The notes: generated by a model not told the origin, from the letters alone. A stretch of 64,000 nucleotides of DNA from Balneolaceae bacterium (GCA_017643365.1 JAEPNO010000011.1:62001-126000); one strand, 5' to 3'. Shown: positions 55,399-63,822, counted from the first letter of the stretch. A program made the numbers and translations.

Positions 55399-56364
55399 AT
55401 GGCTAAACACATTGAAAAAGTAATTCGCACCGCCGAAGACCTCACCACGCTTGAGATTAACACAATCGTGAAGCGGAGCATGACCGGCGGTAAACAGCCC
55501 GATGATGACAAAGAAGCGCTCTATAAGTTAGCTGGGATTTATTCAAACGAGCTCGAACGCTTGGGGAATAACTACGCGAAGTGTTTGTCGGAAGAATGCG
55601 AGTTTTACGGCAAAGTGATCAAAACCATGCCTGAAGAAGCGAATTTATTTAGGCGTGTGAGCATTTTTAAAGGCGGTGGTGTGTTTTCGTTTCGGGAGAT
55701 TGGAATCTGGGCTCGATATGCCGATGAATGGATCGAAGATTATGATGAATATCTGGTAAATGAGGAGTCGCAACGGGTAGATGATCAATATCAATTGAAG
55801 CGGATTGCAGCTAAATGCCTGGAGATTTCGAAGATGATCGAAGCCCACTTTTTTAAGGAACGAGATGGGTTTAAAATTCTGCAAGGTGGGATTGTAAAGG
55901 ATTCGATTTCGGAAGAGGAGGTGGGCACTGCAGAGGGGCAAAATTTGAATCCATATTTCACCGAAATCATAGGCTTGGTTCAGTTTCCGGAACAAACTAA
56001 AGAGCATTTGATGGGGCTGATGAACCGATACCTGGAATTAAAACCACATTCGCCCGGAGGGTATAATTGGGTGGAGACCGATCCGGTTAAATTTCAGGAT
56101 AATACCGAGAAGTTTCAATTTGATTTGAGACACCGATTGGCGCTTCGAAAATCCATAGATATTGGCGTTGAAAAGATTTTGATGCAAACCCGAATTGGGA
56201 TGGATGGCGACATCACCACGCGACTCACACAATCATTCAGCGAAGATCCGCAACAATTCATCCTCGATATCCACAATACCTCGATTCGAATTTCGGTGGA
56301 TTTCTGGGAAAAGATATTCGACGCATTGATGTCGTTACTGCATAACGTACTTAAAAAGCGATGA
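55399..56364 (+). CDS. Protein P4 of the cassette: the P3 core split by a long helical insertion
   Basis: 321 aa. The first 25 residues (HIEKVIRTAEDLTTLEINTI) match P3, and the last 60 (MDGDITTRLTQSFSEDPQQF, then LDIHNTSIRISVDFWEKIFD) match the second half of P3. About 210 mostly helical residues (about 30-240) are inserted between, including YADEWIEDYDEYLVNEESQR and FFKERDGFKILQGGIV. No catalytic motif was recognised. The stop overlaps the P5 start by 4 nt. The composition is that of a soluble cytoplasmic protein; a sensor or assembly role is possible. Confidence 0.8.
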   Translation: MAKHIEKVIRTAEDLTTLEINTIVKRSMTGGKQPDDDKEALYKLAGIYSNELERLGNNYAKCLSEECEFYGKVIKTMPEEANLFRRVSIFKGGGVFSFREIGIWARYADEWIEDYDEYLVNEESQRVDDQYQLKRIAAKCLEISKMIEAHFFKERDGFKILQGGIVKDSISEEEVGTAEGQNLNPYFTEIIGLVQFPEQTKEHLMGLMNRYLELKPHSPGGYNWVETDPVKFQDNTEKFQFDLRHRLALRKSIDIGVEKILMQTRIGMDGDITTRLTQSFSEDPQQFILDIHNTSIRISVDFWEKIFDALMSLLHNVLKKR

Positions 56365-56813
56365 AGCTAATTCAAGTCTTAAAAAGAACGTGGAAACGAG
56401 GACAACGTTTAATTCCATATCCAATTTTGAAATATGTAGATGTACTTCTGCAAAGCCTGAATCCCGTTTTTTGGGTGAGAGCAATCCGTTCTTTTAAAGA
56501 ATTTGCGTGTCTGATGCGCCAGCAACGTGTTGAGATAAATGATTTTGAAAAACAGCACGGACTAAAAGCTATCATGTACTTCACTGGTGATATTTCCATT
56601 TACATCGAAGAACAAAAAATAGATGACTTGGATGAACTTTTGGTAGAAAATTTTACCAGCGATCTTCGCAAAAAAAGCCACACCATTACACGTCTGCCTA
56701 GTGTGATGATGGCCTGGTTAGGCCAAATAAGTGGTGCTTTGACGTATATGAAGTGGAATTCAATAATAGATTCAACAAATCAAATCATACACAAATTACA
56801 GGGGTTTTTATGA
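56361..56813 (+). CDS. Protein P5 of the cassette: basic N-terminus, hydrophobic C-terminal segment
   Basis: 150 aa. The N-terminus is basic and amphipathic (MKLIQVLKRTWKRGQRLIPY), followed by a hydrophobic stretch (VDVLLQSLNPVFWVRAI). YFTGDISIYIEEQ resembles the TFTGNFNIKVGD hairpin of P1, and LPSVMMAWLGQISGAL near the end could lie in a membrane. It overlaps P4 and the endolysin-like gene by 4 nt on each side. Position directly before a signal-less cell-wall hydrolase, small size and hydrophobic segments would fit a holin-like or anchoring partner, but this is inference. Confidence 0.75.
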   Translation: MKLIQVLKRTWKRGQRLIPYPILKYVDVLLQSLNPVFWVRAIRSFKEFACLMRQQRVEINDFEKQHGLKAIMYFTGDISIYIEEQKIDDLDELLVENFTSDLRKKSHTITRLPSVMMAWLGQISGALTYMKWNSIIDSTNQIIHKLQGFL

Positions 56814-57472
56814 GCAAAGCATTACAATTAGCATTTGAAGAACTAGGGGTGCGAGAAATTTCGGGGAGTCAACACGAAGCAAGAATTTTGCAATATGCCG
56901 CAGAATCGGGCATGGATTACATCAACGACGATGAGACGCCATGGTGCAGTGTATTCGTAAATTGGGTGTGTACGAAATCCAGTCTACCCACCAGTGGAAA
57001 GCCTAACGCTCGCTCTTGGGTGAATGTGGGCACAACTACAAATCAGCCCAAACCCGGCGATGTGGTAGTTTTTTGGCGAGAAAGTGTTGAATCTTGGAAA
57101 GGGCATGTGGCCTTTTATCTGGGACATTCGCCGGATATGAACAAAGTGTTTTGTTTGGGAGGCAATCAGGGAAATGAAGTGAGTGTTGCCGCTTACGATG
57201 CAAATAAAGTGCTACGATATCAGGTTTTAGAGGGATTAACTCCATCCGGCGTTCCGGCGCCCACACTTAAATCCGGAAGTAAAGGTGATGAAGTGATCAA
57301 GCTTCAAATAGCATTGAACCTAAAAGGCTACTCTGTGGGCGATCCCGATGGTGATTTCGGCAAGAAAACGGAGTCTGCTTTTAAGCGTTTTCAGGCTGAT
57401 AATGGCTTGAAAATCGACGGAGTTTACGGTAGAAATACGAAAGCATTGCTGGAGAGCTTGTTACAAGAATAA
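56810..57472 (+). CDS. Endolysin-like TIGR02594/CHAP-type peptidase with PG_binding_1 domain
   Basis: 220 aa from MSKALQLAFEELGVREISGS (ATG 56810, overlapping the P5 stop); the frame back to 56753 is not used. The N-terminal 150 residues match TIGR02594-type cysteine amidase/peptidases: Cys46 in DETPWCSVFVNWV and His99 in WKGHVAFYLG form the expected dyad. The C-terminal residues 155-220 are a peptidoglycan-binding domain (GDEVIKLQIALNLKGYSVGD, then FGKKTESAFKRFQADNGLKI). No signal peptide, as in phage endolysins, so release would need lysis, a holin or a dedicated secretion device. Last gene of the cassette. Confidence 0.88.
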   Translation: MSKALQLAFEELGVREISGSQHEARILQYAAESGMDYINDDETPWCSVFVNWVCTKSSLPTSGKPNARSWVNVGTTTNQPKPGDVVVFWRESVESWKGHVAFYLGHSPDMNKVFCLGGNQGNEVSVAAYDANKVLRYQVLEGLTPSGVPAPTLKSGSKGDEVIKLQIALNLKGYSVGDPDGDFGKKTESAFKRFQADNGLKIDGVYGRNTKALLESLLQE

Positions 57473-57534
57473 TTGCATTTGCACCAATCCTTTAAAAAAG
57501 GGATACTCATCGTGACTTAAAAAATAGAGGAACA

Positions 57535-57798
57535 ATGAGCGAACGTGATTTAAAAGGCTATTGGCGGAAAAACCTACGCTATCTTTCCATTTTGTTAACC
57601 ATCTGGTTTACGGTTTCCTATGGATTTGGAATCTTGCTGGCCCCAACTCTAAACGAGATAAAAGTGGGTGGGTTTAAACTTGGATTCTGGTTCGCACAGC
57701 AAGGCTCTATCTACGTTTTCGTAATCATCATTTTTGTATACGTGTATTTAATGAACAAGCTCGATCGTGAGTTTGGTGTAAGCGAGGAGGATGCCTGA
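57535..57798 (+). CDS. Small subunit of sodium/solute symporter (DUF4212)
   Basis: 87 aa with two transmembrane helices (about 15-35 and 57-75). The N-terminal KGYWRKNLRYLSILLTIWF and FGFWFAQQGSIYVFVIIIFVYV are the DUF4212 signature of the small subunit that accompanies VC_2705-type symporters. The stop overlaps the start of the large subunit. It begins 62 nt after the cassette, with GAGGAAC before the ATG. Confidence 0.92.
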   Translation: MSERDLKGYWRKNLRYLSILLTIWFTVSYGFGILLAPTLNEIKVGGFKLGFWFAQQGSIYVFVIIIFVYVYLMNKLDREFGVSEEDA

Positions 57799-59561
57799 TG
57801 GACGTTCAAGTTTGGACTTATATCCTCGTAGGAATCACTTTTGCCATTTACATCGGCATTGCAATTTGGTCGAAAGCCGGTACAACCAGCGAATTTTATG
57901 TGGCCGAAGGTGCAGTAAAACCATTAACCAATGGTATGGCCACAGCTGCTGATTGGATGTCTGCCGCTTCATTTTTGTCGATGGCAGGTTTGATTTCGTT
58001 TATGGGCTACGATGGAACCGTGTACCTGATGGGCTGGACCGGTGGCTATGTGCTACTCGCTTTATTGCTGGCTCCGTACCTTCGGAAATTCGGAAAATTC
58101 ACCGTTCCCGATTTTATTGGCGACCGCTATTACTCCCAAATTGCCCGTACTGTAGCAGTGGTTTGTGCGCTAATCGTTTCATTCACCTATGTGGCCGGAC
58201 AAATGCGCGGTGTTGGTCTTGTGTTCTCGAAATTTCTGGAAGTAGACATATTCTGGGGAGTGATCATTGGGATGGCCATCGTGTTTTTCTACGCGGTTTT
58301 AGGCGGGATGAAAGGCATCACTTACACGCAGGTAGCGCAGTATTGCGTTCTTATTTTCGCATTCATGGTACCGGCGTTTTTCATTTCGATGCAGTTGACC
58401 GGAAGCCCGATTCCCCAAATTGGATTCGGATCCCAACTCACCGATGGTTCAGGAATGTATCTACTGGATAAACTGGATCAACTACATACCGAACTTGGCT
58501 TTGCAGAGTACACTTCTGGCACCAAAAGTATGCAGGATGTGTTTTTCATCACCGTTGCATTGATGGTGGGCACCGCCGGACTTCCACACGTAATCGTTCG
58601 CTTTTTTACGGTTCCAAAAGTTAAAGATGCCCGAATCTCGGTAGGGTATGCCCTTATTTTTATCGCCATTTTATATACAACCGCTCCGGCAATTGCAGTG
58701 TTTTCGCGTACGAATCTTATCGACACCGTAAGTGAGCAACCCTATTCAGAAATGCCGGAATGGTTCCACACTTGGGAAGAAACCGGGCTCCTTGCCTGGG
58801 TGGATAAAAATGATGATGGATTGATCAATTATCGCCCGGGAGCAGCCATTGAAGGCGCTCCGGATTTAGTTCGAGAAAATGGAGAGCTGGTCCGAGGAAA
58901 CAGCGGCGAGCCAACGCTCACCAATAAACTGGCGAATTCTCAAAACGAGTTGTATGTCGATCGGGATATCATGGTGCTGGCAAATCCAGAAATTGCAGGA
59001 CTCCCAAACTGGGTAGCGGCCTTGGTTGCTGCGGGTGGACTTGCAGCCGCGCTATCTACAGCGGCGGGATTGCTCTTGGTGATTTCCACAGCTGTTTCTC
59101 ATGATTTGATCAAAAAGCAGATCAACCCGGATATTTCGGATAAAGCCGAACTTCGATATGCTCGAATTGCAGCGGCTGTTGCAGTAGTGGTTGCGGGGTA
59201 TTTTGGTATAAATCCACCGGGCTTTGTGGCTCAAGTGGTTGCCATTGCATTTGGATTGGCAGCAGCGTCATTCTTCCCGGCGATTATTTTGGGGATTTTC
59301 TATAAAAAGATGAATCGCGAAGGAGCCGTAGCCGGAATGGTGGCAGGATTGTTGTTCACCTTGGCGTACATAATCTATTTCAAAATTATGTTTCCGGAAA
59401 TGAACTCGCTCGAAAATTGGTGGTTTGGAATATCGCCGGAGGGGATAGGTACTTTCGGGATGTTGGTGAACTTGTTTGTATCTCTAGCGATCGCTCGTTT
59501 TTATCCGGATCCACCCGAAGAAGTACAAGAAATGGTAGAATCGATACGCTATCCGAGGTAA
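57798..59561 (+). CDS. Sodium/solute symporter large subunit (VC_2705/ActP-like)
   Basis: 587 aa integral membrane protein of the SSS family with about 13 helices. EFYVAEGAVKPLTNGMATAA, SAASFLSMAGLISFMGYDG and GGMKGITYTQVAQYCVLIFA are typical of acetate/monocarboxylate-type symporters. A periplasmic or cytoplasmic loop (about residues 310-390) contains a DKNDDGLINYRPG EF-hand-like stretch that could bind calcium. Works with the preceding DUF4212 subunit. The substrate (acetate, pyruvate or another carboxylate) is not certain. Confidence 0.92.
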   Translation: MDVQVWTYILVGITFAIYIGIAIWSKAGTTSEFYVAEGAVKPLTNGMATAADWMSAASFLSMAGLISFMGYDGTVYLMGWTGGYVLLALLLAPYLRKFGKFTVPDFIGDRYYSQIARTVAVVCALIVSFTYVAGQMRGVGLVFSKFLEVDIFWGVIIGMAIVFFYAVLGGMKGITYTQVAQYCVLIFAFMVPAFFISMQLTGSPIPQIGFGSQLTDGSGMYLLDKLDQLHTELGFAEYTSGTKSMQDVFFITVALMVGTAGLPHVIVRFFTVPKVKDARISVGYALIFIAILYTTAPAIAVFSRTNLIDTVSEQPYSEMPEWFHTWEETGLLAWVDKNDDGLINYRPGAAIEGAPDLVRENGELVRGNSGEPTLTNKLANSQNELYVDRDIMVLANPEIAGLPNWVAALVAAGGLAAALSTAAGLLLVISTAVSHDLIKKQINPDISDKAELRYARIAAAVAVVVAGYFGINPPGFVAQVVAIAFGLAAASFFPAIILGIFYKKMNREGAVAGMVAGLLFTLAYIIYFKIMFPEMNSLENWWFGISPEGIGTFGMLVNLFVSLAIARFYPDPPEEVQEMVESIRYPR

Positions 59562-59564
59562 AGT

Positions 59565-59652
59565 TTAAATGTTAAGTGATATAGGTTAAATGCTTGATGC
59601 GCAATTACTCAGGCACATTTACCGCTTAACACTTAAAACTAAACACTTAACA
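59565..59652. repeat. Paired inverted heptamer-period arrays between convergent genes
   Basis: Left: TTAAATG, TTAAGTG, ATATAGG, TTAAATG, CTTGATG (59565-59599). Right: CTTAACA, CTTAAAA, CTAAACA, CTTAACA (59625-59652), the complementary type. The distal units AATGTTAAGTG and CACTTAACATT can pair. It fills the gap between the symporter and trxA stops and might act as a weak bidirectional terminator. Confidence 0.7.
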
Positions 59653-59657
59653 TTCCT

Positions 59658-60026
59658 TTATGCCGGATCCCCAATCCCGAATTTATCTTCGATTACTTCT
59701 TTAAAAGTATGCTTTGGTAATGCACCTTGTGCCATTTGTGGCTGACCATCCATCGGGATGAAGAGTATTGAAGGGATGCTTCGGATTCCAAAAGCTGCAG
59801 CTAATTCTTGCTCGGCTTCGGTATCAATTTTGTAGATGTCAACCTTGCCAGTGTACTCATCCGAAAGTTCTTCCATCACAGGGGCAATCATTTTACAAGG
59901 CCCGCACCAATCGGCGTAAAAGTCGATGATTGCCGGTCGCTCTCCCTTAAATTTCCACTCTTGCTCGGTTTCGAAATTAAAAATCTTATCTAAAAAGCTT
60001 TGTTTAGTTAAATGCTCTGTCGCCAT
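59658..60026 (-). CDS. trxA: Thioredoxin
   Basis: 122 aa, cytoplasmic disulfide reductase. Active site WCGPC with Cys41 and Cys44, preceded by IIDFYADWCGPCKM; the cis-proline motif is RSIPSILF. The N-terminal 25 residues (MATEHLTKQSFLDKIFNFET) are longer than in E. coli TrxA and are found in Bacteroidota-type thioredoxins. No signal peptide. Transcribed alone from a promoter just upstream. Confidence 0.95.
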   Translation of the reverse strand: MATEHLTKQSFLDKIFNFETEQEWKFKGERPAIIDFYADWCGPCKMIAPVMEELSDEYTGKVDIYKIDTEAEQELAAAFGIRSIPSILFIPMDGQPQMAQGALPKHTFKEVIEDKFGIGDPA

Positions 60027-60051
60027 AATATTCGTTCATTTAATGTTGAAA

Positions 60052-60059
60052 CAAAGGTA
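60052..60059 (-). promoter_or_regulatory. -7 promoter box of trxA
   Basis: Minus-strand TACCTTTG, a perfect TAnnTTTG, 25 nt before the trxA ATG, giving a leader of about 15-20 nt. The -33 position reads CATG instead of TTTG, so the upstream element is weak. Confidence 0.45.
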
Positions 60060-60100
60060 AGGATTTATCCGCGGATGTCATGACTTGTTATAACAATGAG

Positions 60101-60238
60101 AATTATGAATTAAGAATTACTCAATTAAGAAATGACAATTGTGAATAATGATTTGGTAATATATAATTGATGACATCTTCCACGTCTCACGTCTCACGTC
60201 TCACGTCTCACGTCTCACGTCTCACGTCTCACGTCTCA
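60101..60238. repeat. Heptamer arrays in the leader region of the tricorn-type protease
   Basis: 60101-60157 reads AATTATG, AATTAAG, AATTACT, CAATTAAG (eight), AAATGAC, AATTGTG, AATAATG, ATTTGGT. 60181-60238 is a perfect array of eight CACGTCT units plus CA. Both lie between the divergent trxA and protease genes. The perfect array ends about 100 nt before the protease ATG, where changes in copy number by slipped pairing could alter promoter or operator spacing. Confidence 0.85.
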
Positions 60239-60339
60239 ATTCCTCATTTCACTTTACGCTCTAAATACCTACCATGTAACCTTCTTAGTACAAGGTCGTC
60301 CATTTGTGGGATCTATCAATTAATTCAAACTCGGGTTTT

Positions 60340-63300
60340 ATGAAATCTTTGTATTCGCTGGCGTTCGCCATGCTTTTTATGTTTAGTGCGCAAGCACAAA
60401 TCACACCGGAATGGGTGCGTTATCCGGTCGTATCGCCCAATGGAAGCACCATTGCTTTTACCTATAAAGGTGACATCTACACCGTTGCAAGCTCCGGGGG
60501 CGAGGCAACGCGATTGACTTTCCACACAGCTCATGATTACATGCCGGTTTGGAGTCACGATTCGCAGAAGTTAGCCTTTGCTTCCGATCGTCATGGCAAT
60601 TTCGATGTTTTTGTGATGGATGCCCGGGGCGGAGCCGCAACCCGACTTACCTTCCATTCCAACGGCGAAACCCCATATTCTTTTTCGAACGATAACAAAT
60701 CGGTGATATTTGGATCACACAGACAGGATTTGGCCACACATCGCCAGCACCCCACTACTCGCCAGACCGAACTTTATACGGTTCCCGTAAATGGCGGACG
60801 TGTAGATCAGATTTTTACCGTTCCGGCTGAGCGAATTAGTTTAAAAAGAGACGGTACCGGGTTTTTATATCAAGATGTTCCGGGTGGTGAAAATATCTGG
60901 AGAAAACATCACGAGAGTTCAGTTACCCGTGATATTTGGATGTACGATATGAATTCAGGTGAACACACAAAACTCACCGAGTATGGGGGAGAAGATCGTA
61001 ATCCGGTTTTTACCAACGACGAAACGTCGTTCTATTACCTGAGTCAGCAAAACGGCACGTTCAATGTGCACAAAATGGAATTGTCGTCAGGTAACGTAAC
61101 TCAGATCACTAATTTTGATACGCATCCGGTGCGATTTTTGAGTGTGAGCACTAATGGATTAATGACATTCAGCTACCACGGTATTTTATACTCGATGCGC
61201 GAAGGTCAGGAGCCAAGACAAGTACCGGTAACCATCAGAACCCAAGAAGTTGAAAATCCTGAAGACTTGATACGCATCAATGGTGGGGTAGGTGAGATGT
61301 CTGTATCGCCCGATGGAAAGGAAATTGCTTTTGTAGCACGTGGCGAAGTGTTTGTTACCTCTGCGGATGGAAATTTCACGAAACGCATCACCAAAACGGC
61401 TGCCACCGAGCGATTTGTAACATGGAGTGGGGATGGCGATGCCGTGATCTACGCAGGCGAACGCAATGGGAAATGGAGCATTTATCAAACTAAAAAAGTT
61501 CGTGAAGAGGAGCCGTTTTTCTACGCGGCTACTTTGCTGAACGAAGAAGTGCTATTGGAAAACGAATTCGATAATTATCTGCCTGAAATGTCACCTGATG
61601 GCAAAAAAATGGCCTTTATCGAAGATCGTAGAACGCTGAAAGTGATGGATTTGGAATCGAAAGAAACTGTCACATTACTAACTCCCGAAGAGCTTTTCCA
61701 CATGCGAGATGGTGACAAGTACTTTACCTGGAGTCCGGATAGTAAGTGGTTACTTGCTGATTATAGCCGATTGCTCAATAACAGTGATATTGTTCTACTC
61801 GATGCTTCGGGTGAGGAAGAAATGCGCACTTTAGAAGCTAGTGGATTTTACGATCGGAGTCCGCAATGGGTGAACGAAGGAAAGCAGATGATTTGGATGA
61901 GCAACCGAAATGGATTAAAGAGCTATGCCACAAGTGGGAGCACACAATATGATGTGTATTCGATGTTTTTCACTCAGGATGCGTGGGATGAGTTCAATCT
62001 CAGCAAAGAAGAATATGAGTTAAATAAAGCCATTGCCGAAGCCAATAAGAAGAAAGAGGAAGATGGCGACGACGAAGAAGAGGAAAAGGACGATGACAAG
62101 GAGGAAGAGGAAGACAAAAGCATCACTTTCGAATGGGATAACATGGACGAGCGAGTTTCAAAACTCACTATTCATTCTTCTAGTTTAGGGGATGCCGTTT
62201 TATCCAAAGATGGTTCTAAATTGTACTACTTGGCTCGATTCGAAAAAGGCTACAATCTTTGGAGCACCGATTTAAGAACGAAAGAGACTAAAATTGCGAT
62301 CTCACTTGATGGATCATCCGGTGATTTAATATGGGATGCAAAAATGGAAAATTTGTATTTGTTAAGTGGTGGCAGTATCGCCAAAGTTGATCCAGAAAGC
62401 GGCAAAAGAACCGGGATTTCTATCAGTTCAGAAATGATGTTAGATGGTGATGCAGAACGCAAAATGATGTTTGATCATGTGGTGCTGCGAACGGAAAAAA
62501 TCTTCTATGAGCCTACTTTTCACGGCATAGATTGGGAAGCAATGGCAGATGCCTATCAGCCTAAAGTTGCCCACATCGGCAATGGTTTTGAATTCGCTGA
62601 ATTGTTGAGTGAATTACTAGGTGAACTAAATGTATCGCACGCCGGAAGTGGCTATCGCGGTGGTTCTTCGGATGGAGACCAAACAGCATCACTTGGCATT
62701 TTCATGGATTACGAGCACGATGGAGATGGAATCAAAATTGTAGAAGTGATGGAAGGCGGTCCGCTAGATAAAGCTGATTTTGACATCAAACCGGGTATGA
62801 TCATTCAAAAAATTGATGGTAATGTTGTATCTGCAAACGAAGACGTAGCTAAGTATCTGAATCGTAAAGCTGGTGATTTTACACTGCTGGAGATTACTGA
62901 TGATCGCGGTCGAAATGCCCAAGAAATCACAGTTAAACCTATTTCATTGGGCGCAGAATATGGATTACTCTACGACCGCTGGGTTGAAAAAAACGAGCAG
63001 GAAGTTCTTGAGCGATCGAACGGTAGATTGGGGTATGTCCATATTTCCGGAATGGGAGATTCCCAGTTTCGATATGTTATCGAAAAAATGCTGGGCGACC
63101 ATTACGATAAAGAAGCGATCGTGATTGATACTCGAAATAATGGTGGTGGCGATCTGGTTGCTGATTTGCAGATGTTCTTTACTGGCGAGCGTTTCTTAAC
63201 CTATGCAACCGAAGCAAAGGTTGTTGGGGGAGAACCAACCTCTCGTTGGACGAAGCCGGTGATTGGCTTATTTAACGAAAGCATGTACAGCGATGGCCAT

Positions 63301-63579
63301 TGCTATGCGAGTGGCTTCGAAGATTTGGATTTGGGAACATCAGTTGGGATGCCGGTGCCGGGCACGTGTAGTTTTGCCGGATGGGAAGGATTACCCAATG
63401 GAAGCTATTGGGGCGTTGTTCCGGTGAGTGCTAAAAACAAAGCCGGTGAATGGTTAGAAAACAACCAAACGAATCCTGATATAATCGTGAAAAACATGCC
63501 GGGCGTAATTGATTTCGGCAGAGATGAGCAGCTTGAAGTAGCCATCGATCAAATGCTTAGAGAGCTGGATGGGGAATAG
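60340..63579 (+). CDS. Exported tricorn-type S41 protease
   Basis: 1079 aa. ATG 60340 starts MKSLYSLAFAMLFMFSAQAQ, a signal peptide; the frame from TTG 60304 is not needed. Residues about 25-680 form WD40/PD40-type beta-propellers (VSPNGSTIAFTYKGDIYTVA, WSHDSQKLAFASDRHGNFDV), with an extremely acidic insertion near 570-595 (GDDEEEEKDDDKEEEED). A PDZ domain (about 785-865; GGPLDKADFDIKPGMIIQKI) and an S41 core (GRLGYVHISGMGD, DTRNNGGGDLV) follow, with the nucleophile Ser984 in NESMYSDGHCYASGF. Tricorn-family enzymes degrade peptides; the periplasmic location is deduced from the signal. Complete by length and motifs. Confidence 0.93.
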   Translation: MKSLYSLAFAMLFMFSAQAQITPEWVRYPVVSPNGSTIAFTYKGDIYTVASSGGEATRLTFHTAHDYMPVWSHDSQKLAFASDRHGNFDVFVMDARGGAATRLTFHSNGETPYSFSNDNKSVIFGSHRQDLATHRQHPTTRQTELYTVPVNGGRVDQIFTVPAERISLKRDGTGFLYQDVPGGENIWRKHHESSVTRDIWMYDMNSGEHTKLTEYGGEDRNPVFTNDETSFYYLSQQNGTFNVHKMELSSGNVTQITNFDTHPVRFLSVSTNGLMTFSYHGILYSMREGQEPRQVPVTIRTQEVENPEDLIRINGGVGEMSVSPDGKEIAFVARGEVFVTSADGNFTKRITKTAATERFVTWSGDGDAVIYAGERNGKWSIYQTKKVREEEPFFYAATLLNEEVLLENEFDNYLPEMSPDGKKMAFIEDRRTLKVMDLESKETVTLLTPEELFHMRDGDKYFTWSPDSKWLLADYSRLLNNSDIVLLDASGEEEMRTLEASGFYDRSPQWVNEGKQMIWMSNRNGLKSYATSGSTQYDVYSMFFTQDAWDEFNLSKEEYELNKAIAEANKKKEEDGDDEEEEKDDDKEEEEDKSITFEWDNMDERVSKLTIHSSSLGDAVLSKDGSKLYYLARFEKGYNLWSTDLRTKETKIAISLDGSSGDLIWDAKMENLYLLSGGSIAKVDPESGKRTGISISSEMMLDGDAERKMMFDHVVLRTEKIFYEPTFHGIDWEAMADAYQPKVAHIGNGFEFAELLSELLGELNVSHAGSGYRGGSSDGDQTASLGIFMDYEHDGDGIKIVEVMEGGPLDKADFDIKPGMIIQKIDGNVVSANEDVAKYLNRKAGDFTLLEITDDRGRNAQEITVKPISLGAEYGLLYDRWVEKNEQEVLERSNGRLGYVHISGMGDSQFRYVIEKMLGDHYDKEAIVIDTRNNGGGDLVADLQMFFTGERFLTYATEAKVVGGEPTSRWTKPVIGLFNESMYSDGHCYASGFEDLDLGTSVGMPVPGTCSFAGWEGLPNGSYWGVVPVSAKNKAGEWLENNQTNPDIIVKNMPGVIDFGRDEQLEVAIDQMLRELDGE

Positions 63580-63600
63580 GAATTAGCTAATTTTTTTCTT

Positions 63601-63822
63601 CCAGATGGGGCGTAGCATGCTACGTCCTTACTGGTTTTTAGAAAATGGGATTCTGCTTTAATAGGATAAAATGAGCTGTAGCTATTCCTCTAAATTGAGA
63701 GGTATTCGTTTGGATTCGAATTTGTATTCAATTTATCCAGTGGGGACGTAGCATGCTACTCCCGTACTGGTTTTAAAGAAGGGGATTCTCCTTTATTGGG
63801 TAAAGGCGTATCGCAATACGCC
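63601..63822. repeat. REP cluster downstream of the protease: three hairpins, two families
   Basis: 63601-63634 (CCAGATGGGGCGTAGCATGC then TACGTCCTTACTGG) and 63737-63770 (CCAGTGGGGACGTAGCATGC then TACTCCCGTACTGG) are 34-bp quasi-palindromes with CCAG ends and a GTAGCATGCTAC centre, like 22733-22764. Their 3' flanks are also alike (CTGGTTTT, GGGATTCTGCTTTA / GGGATTCTCCTTTA), so a unit of about 135 bp is duplicated. 63805-63822 has arms GGCGTAT and ATACGCC, the family found inside RAYT 2. Confidence 0.8.

Noticed and set aside
52979-57472. Ordinary prophage lysis module
   Set aside because: There are no capsid, tail, terminase, integrase or attachment-site signals on either side, and four of the six genes share a domain not recognisable as a phage one.
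60181-60238. CRISPR-like array
   Set aside because: Units are 7 bp, directly adjacent and without spacers; no cas genes are present.
62040-62130. Frame error in the acidic stretch of the protease
   Set aside because: The Glu/Asp-rich run is long but stays in frame, and propeller, PDZ and S41 domains continue correctly on both sides.
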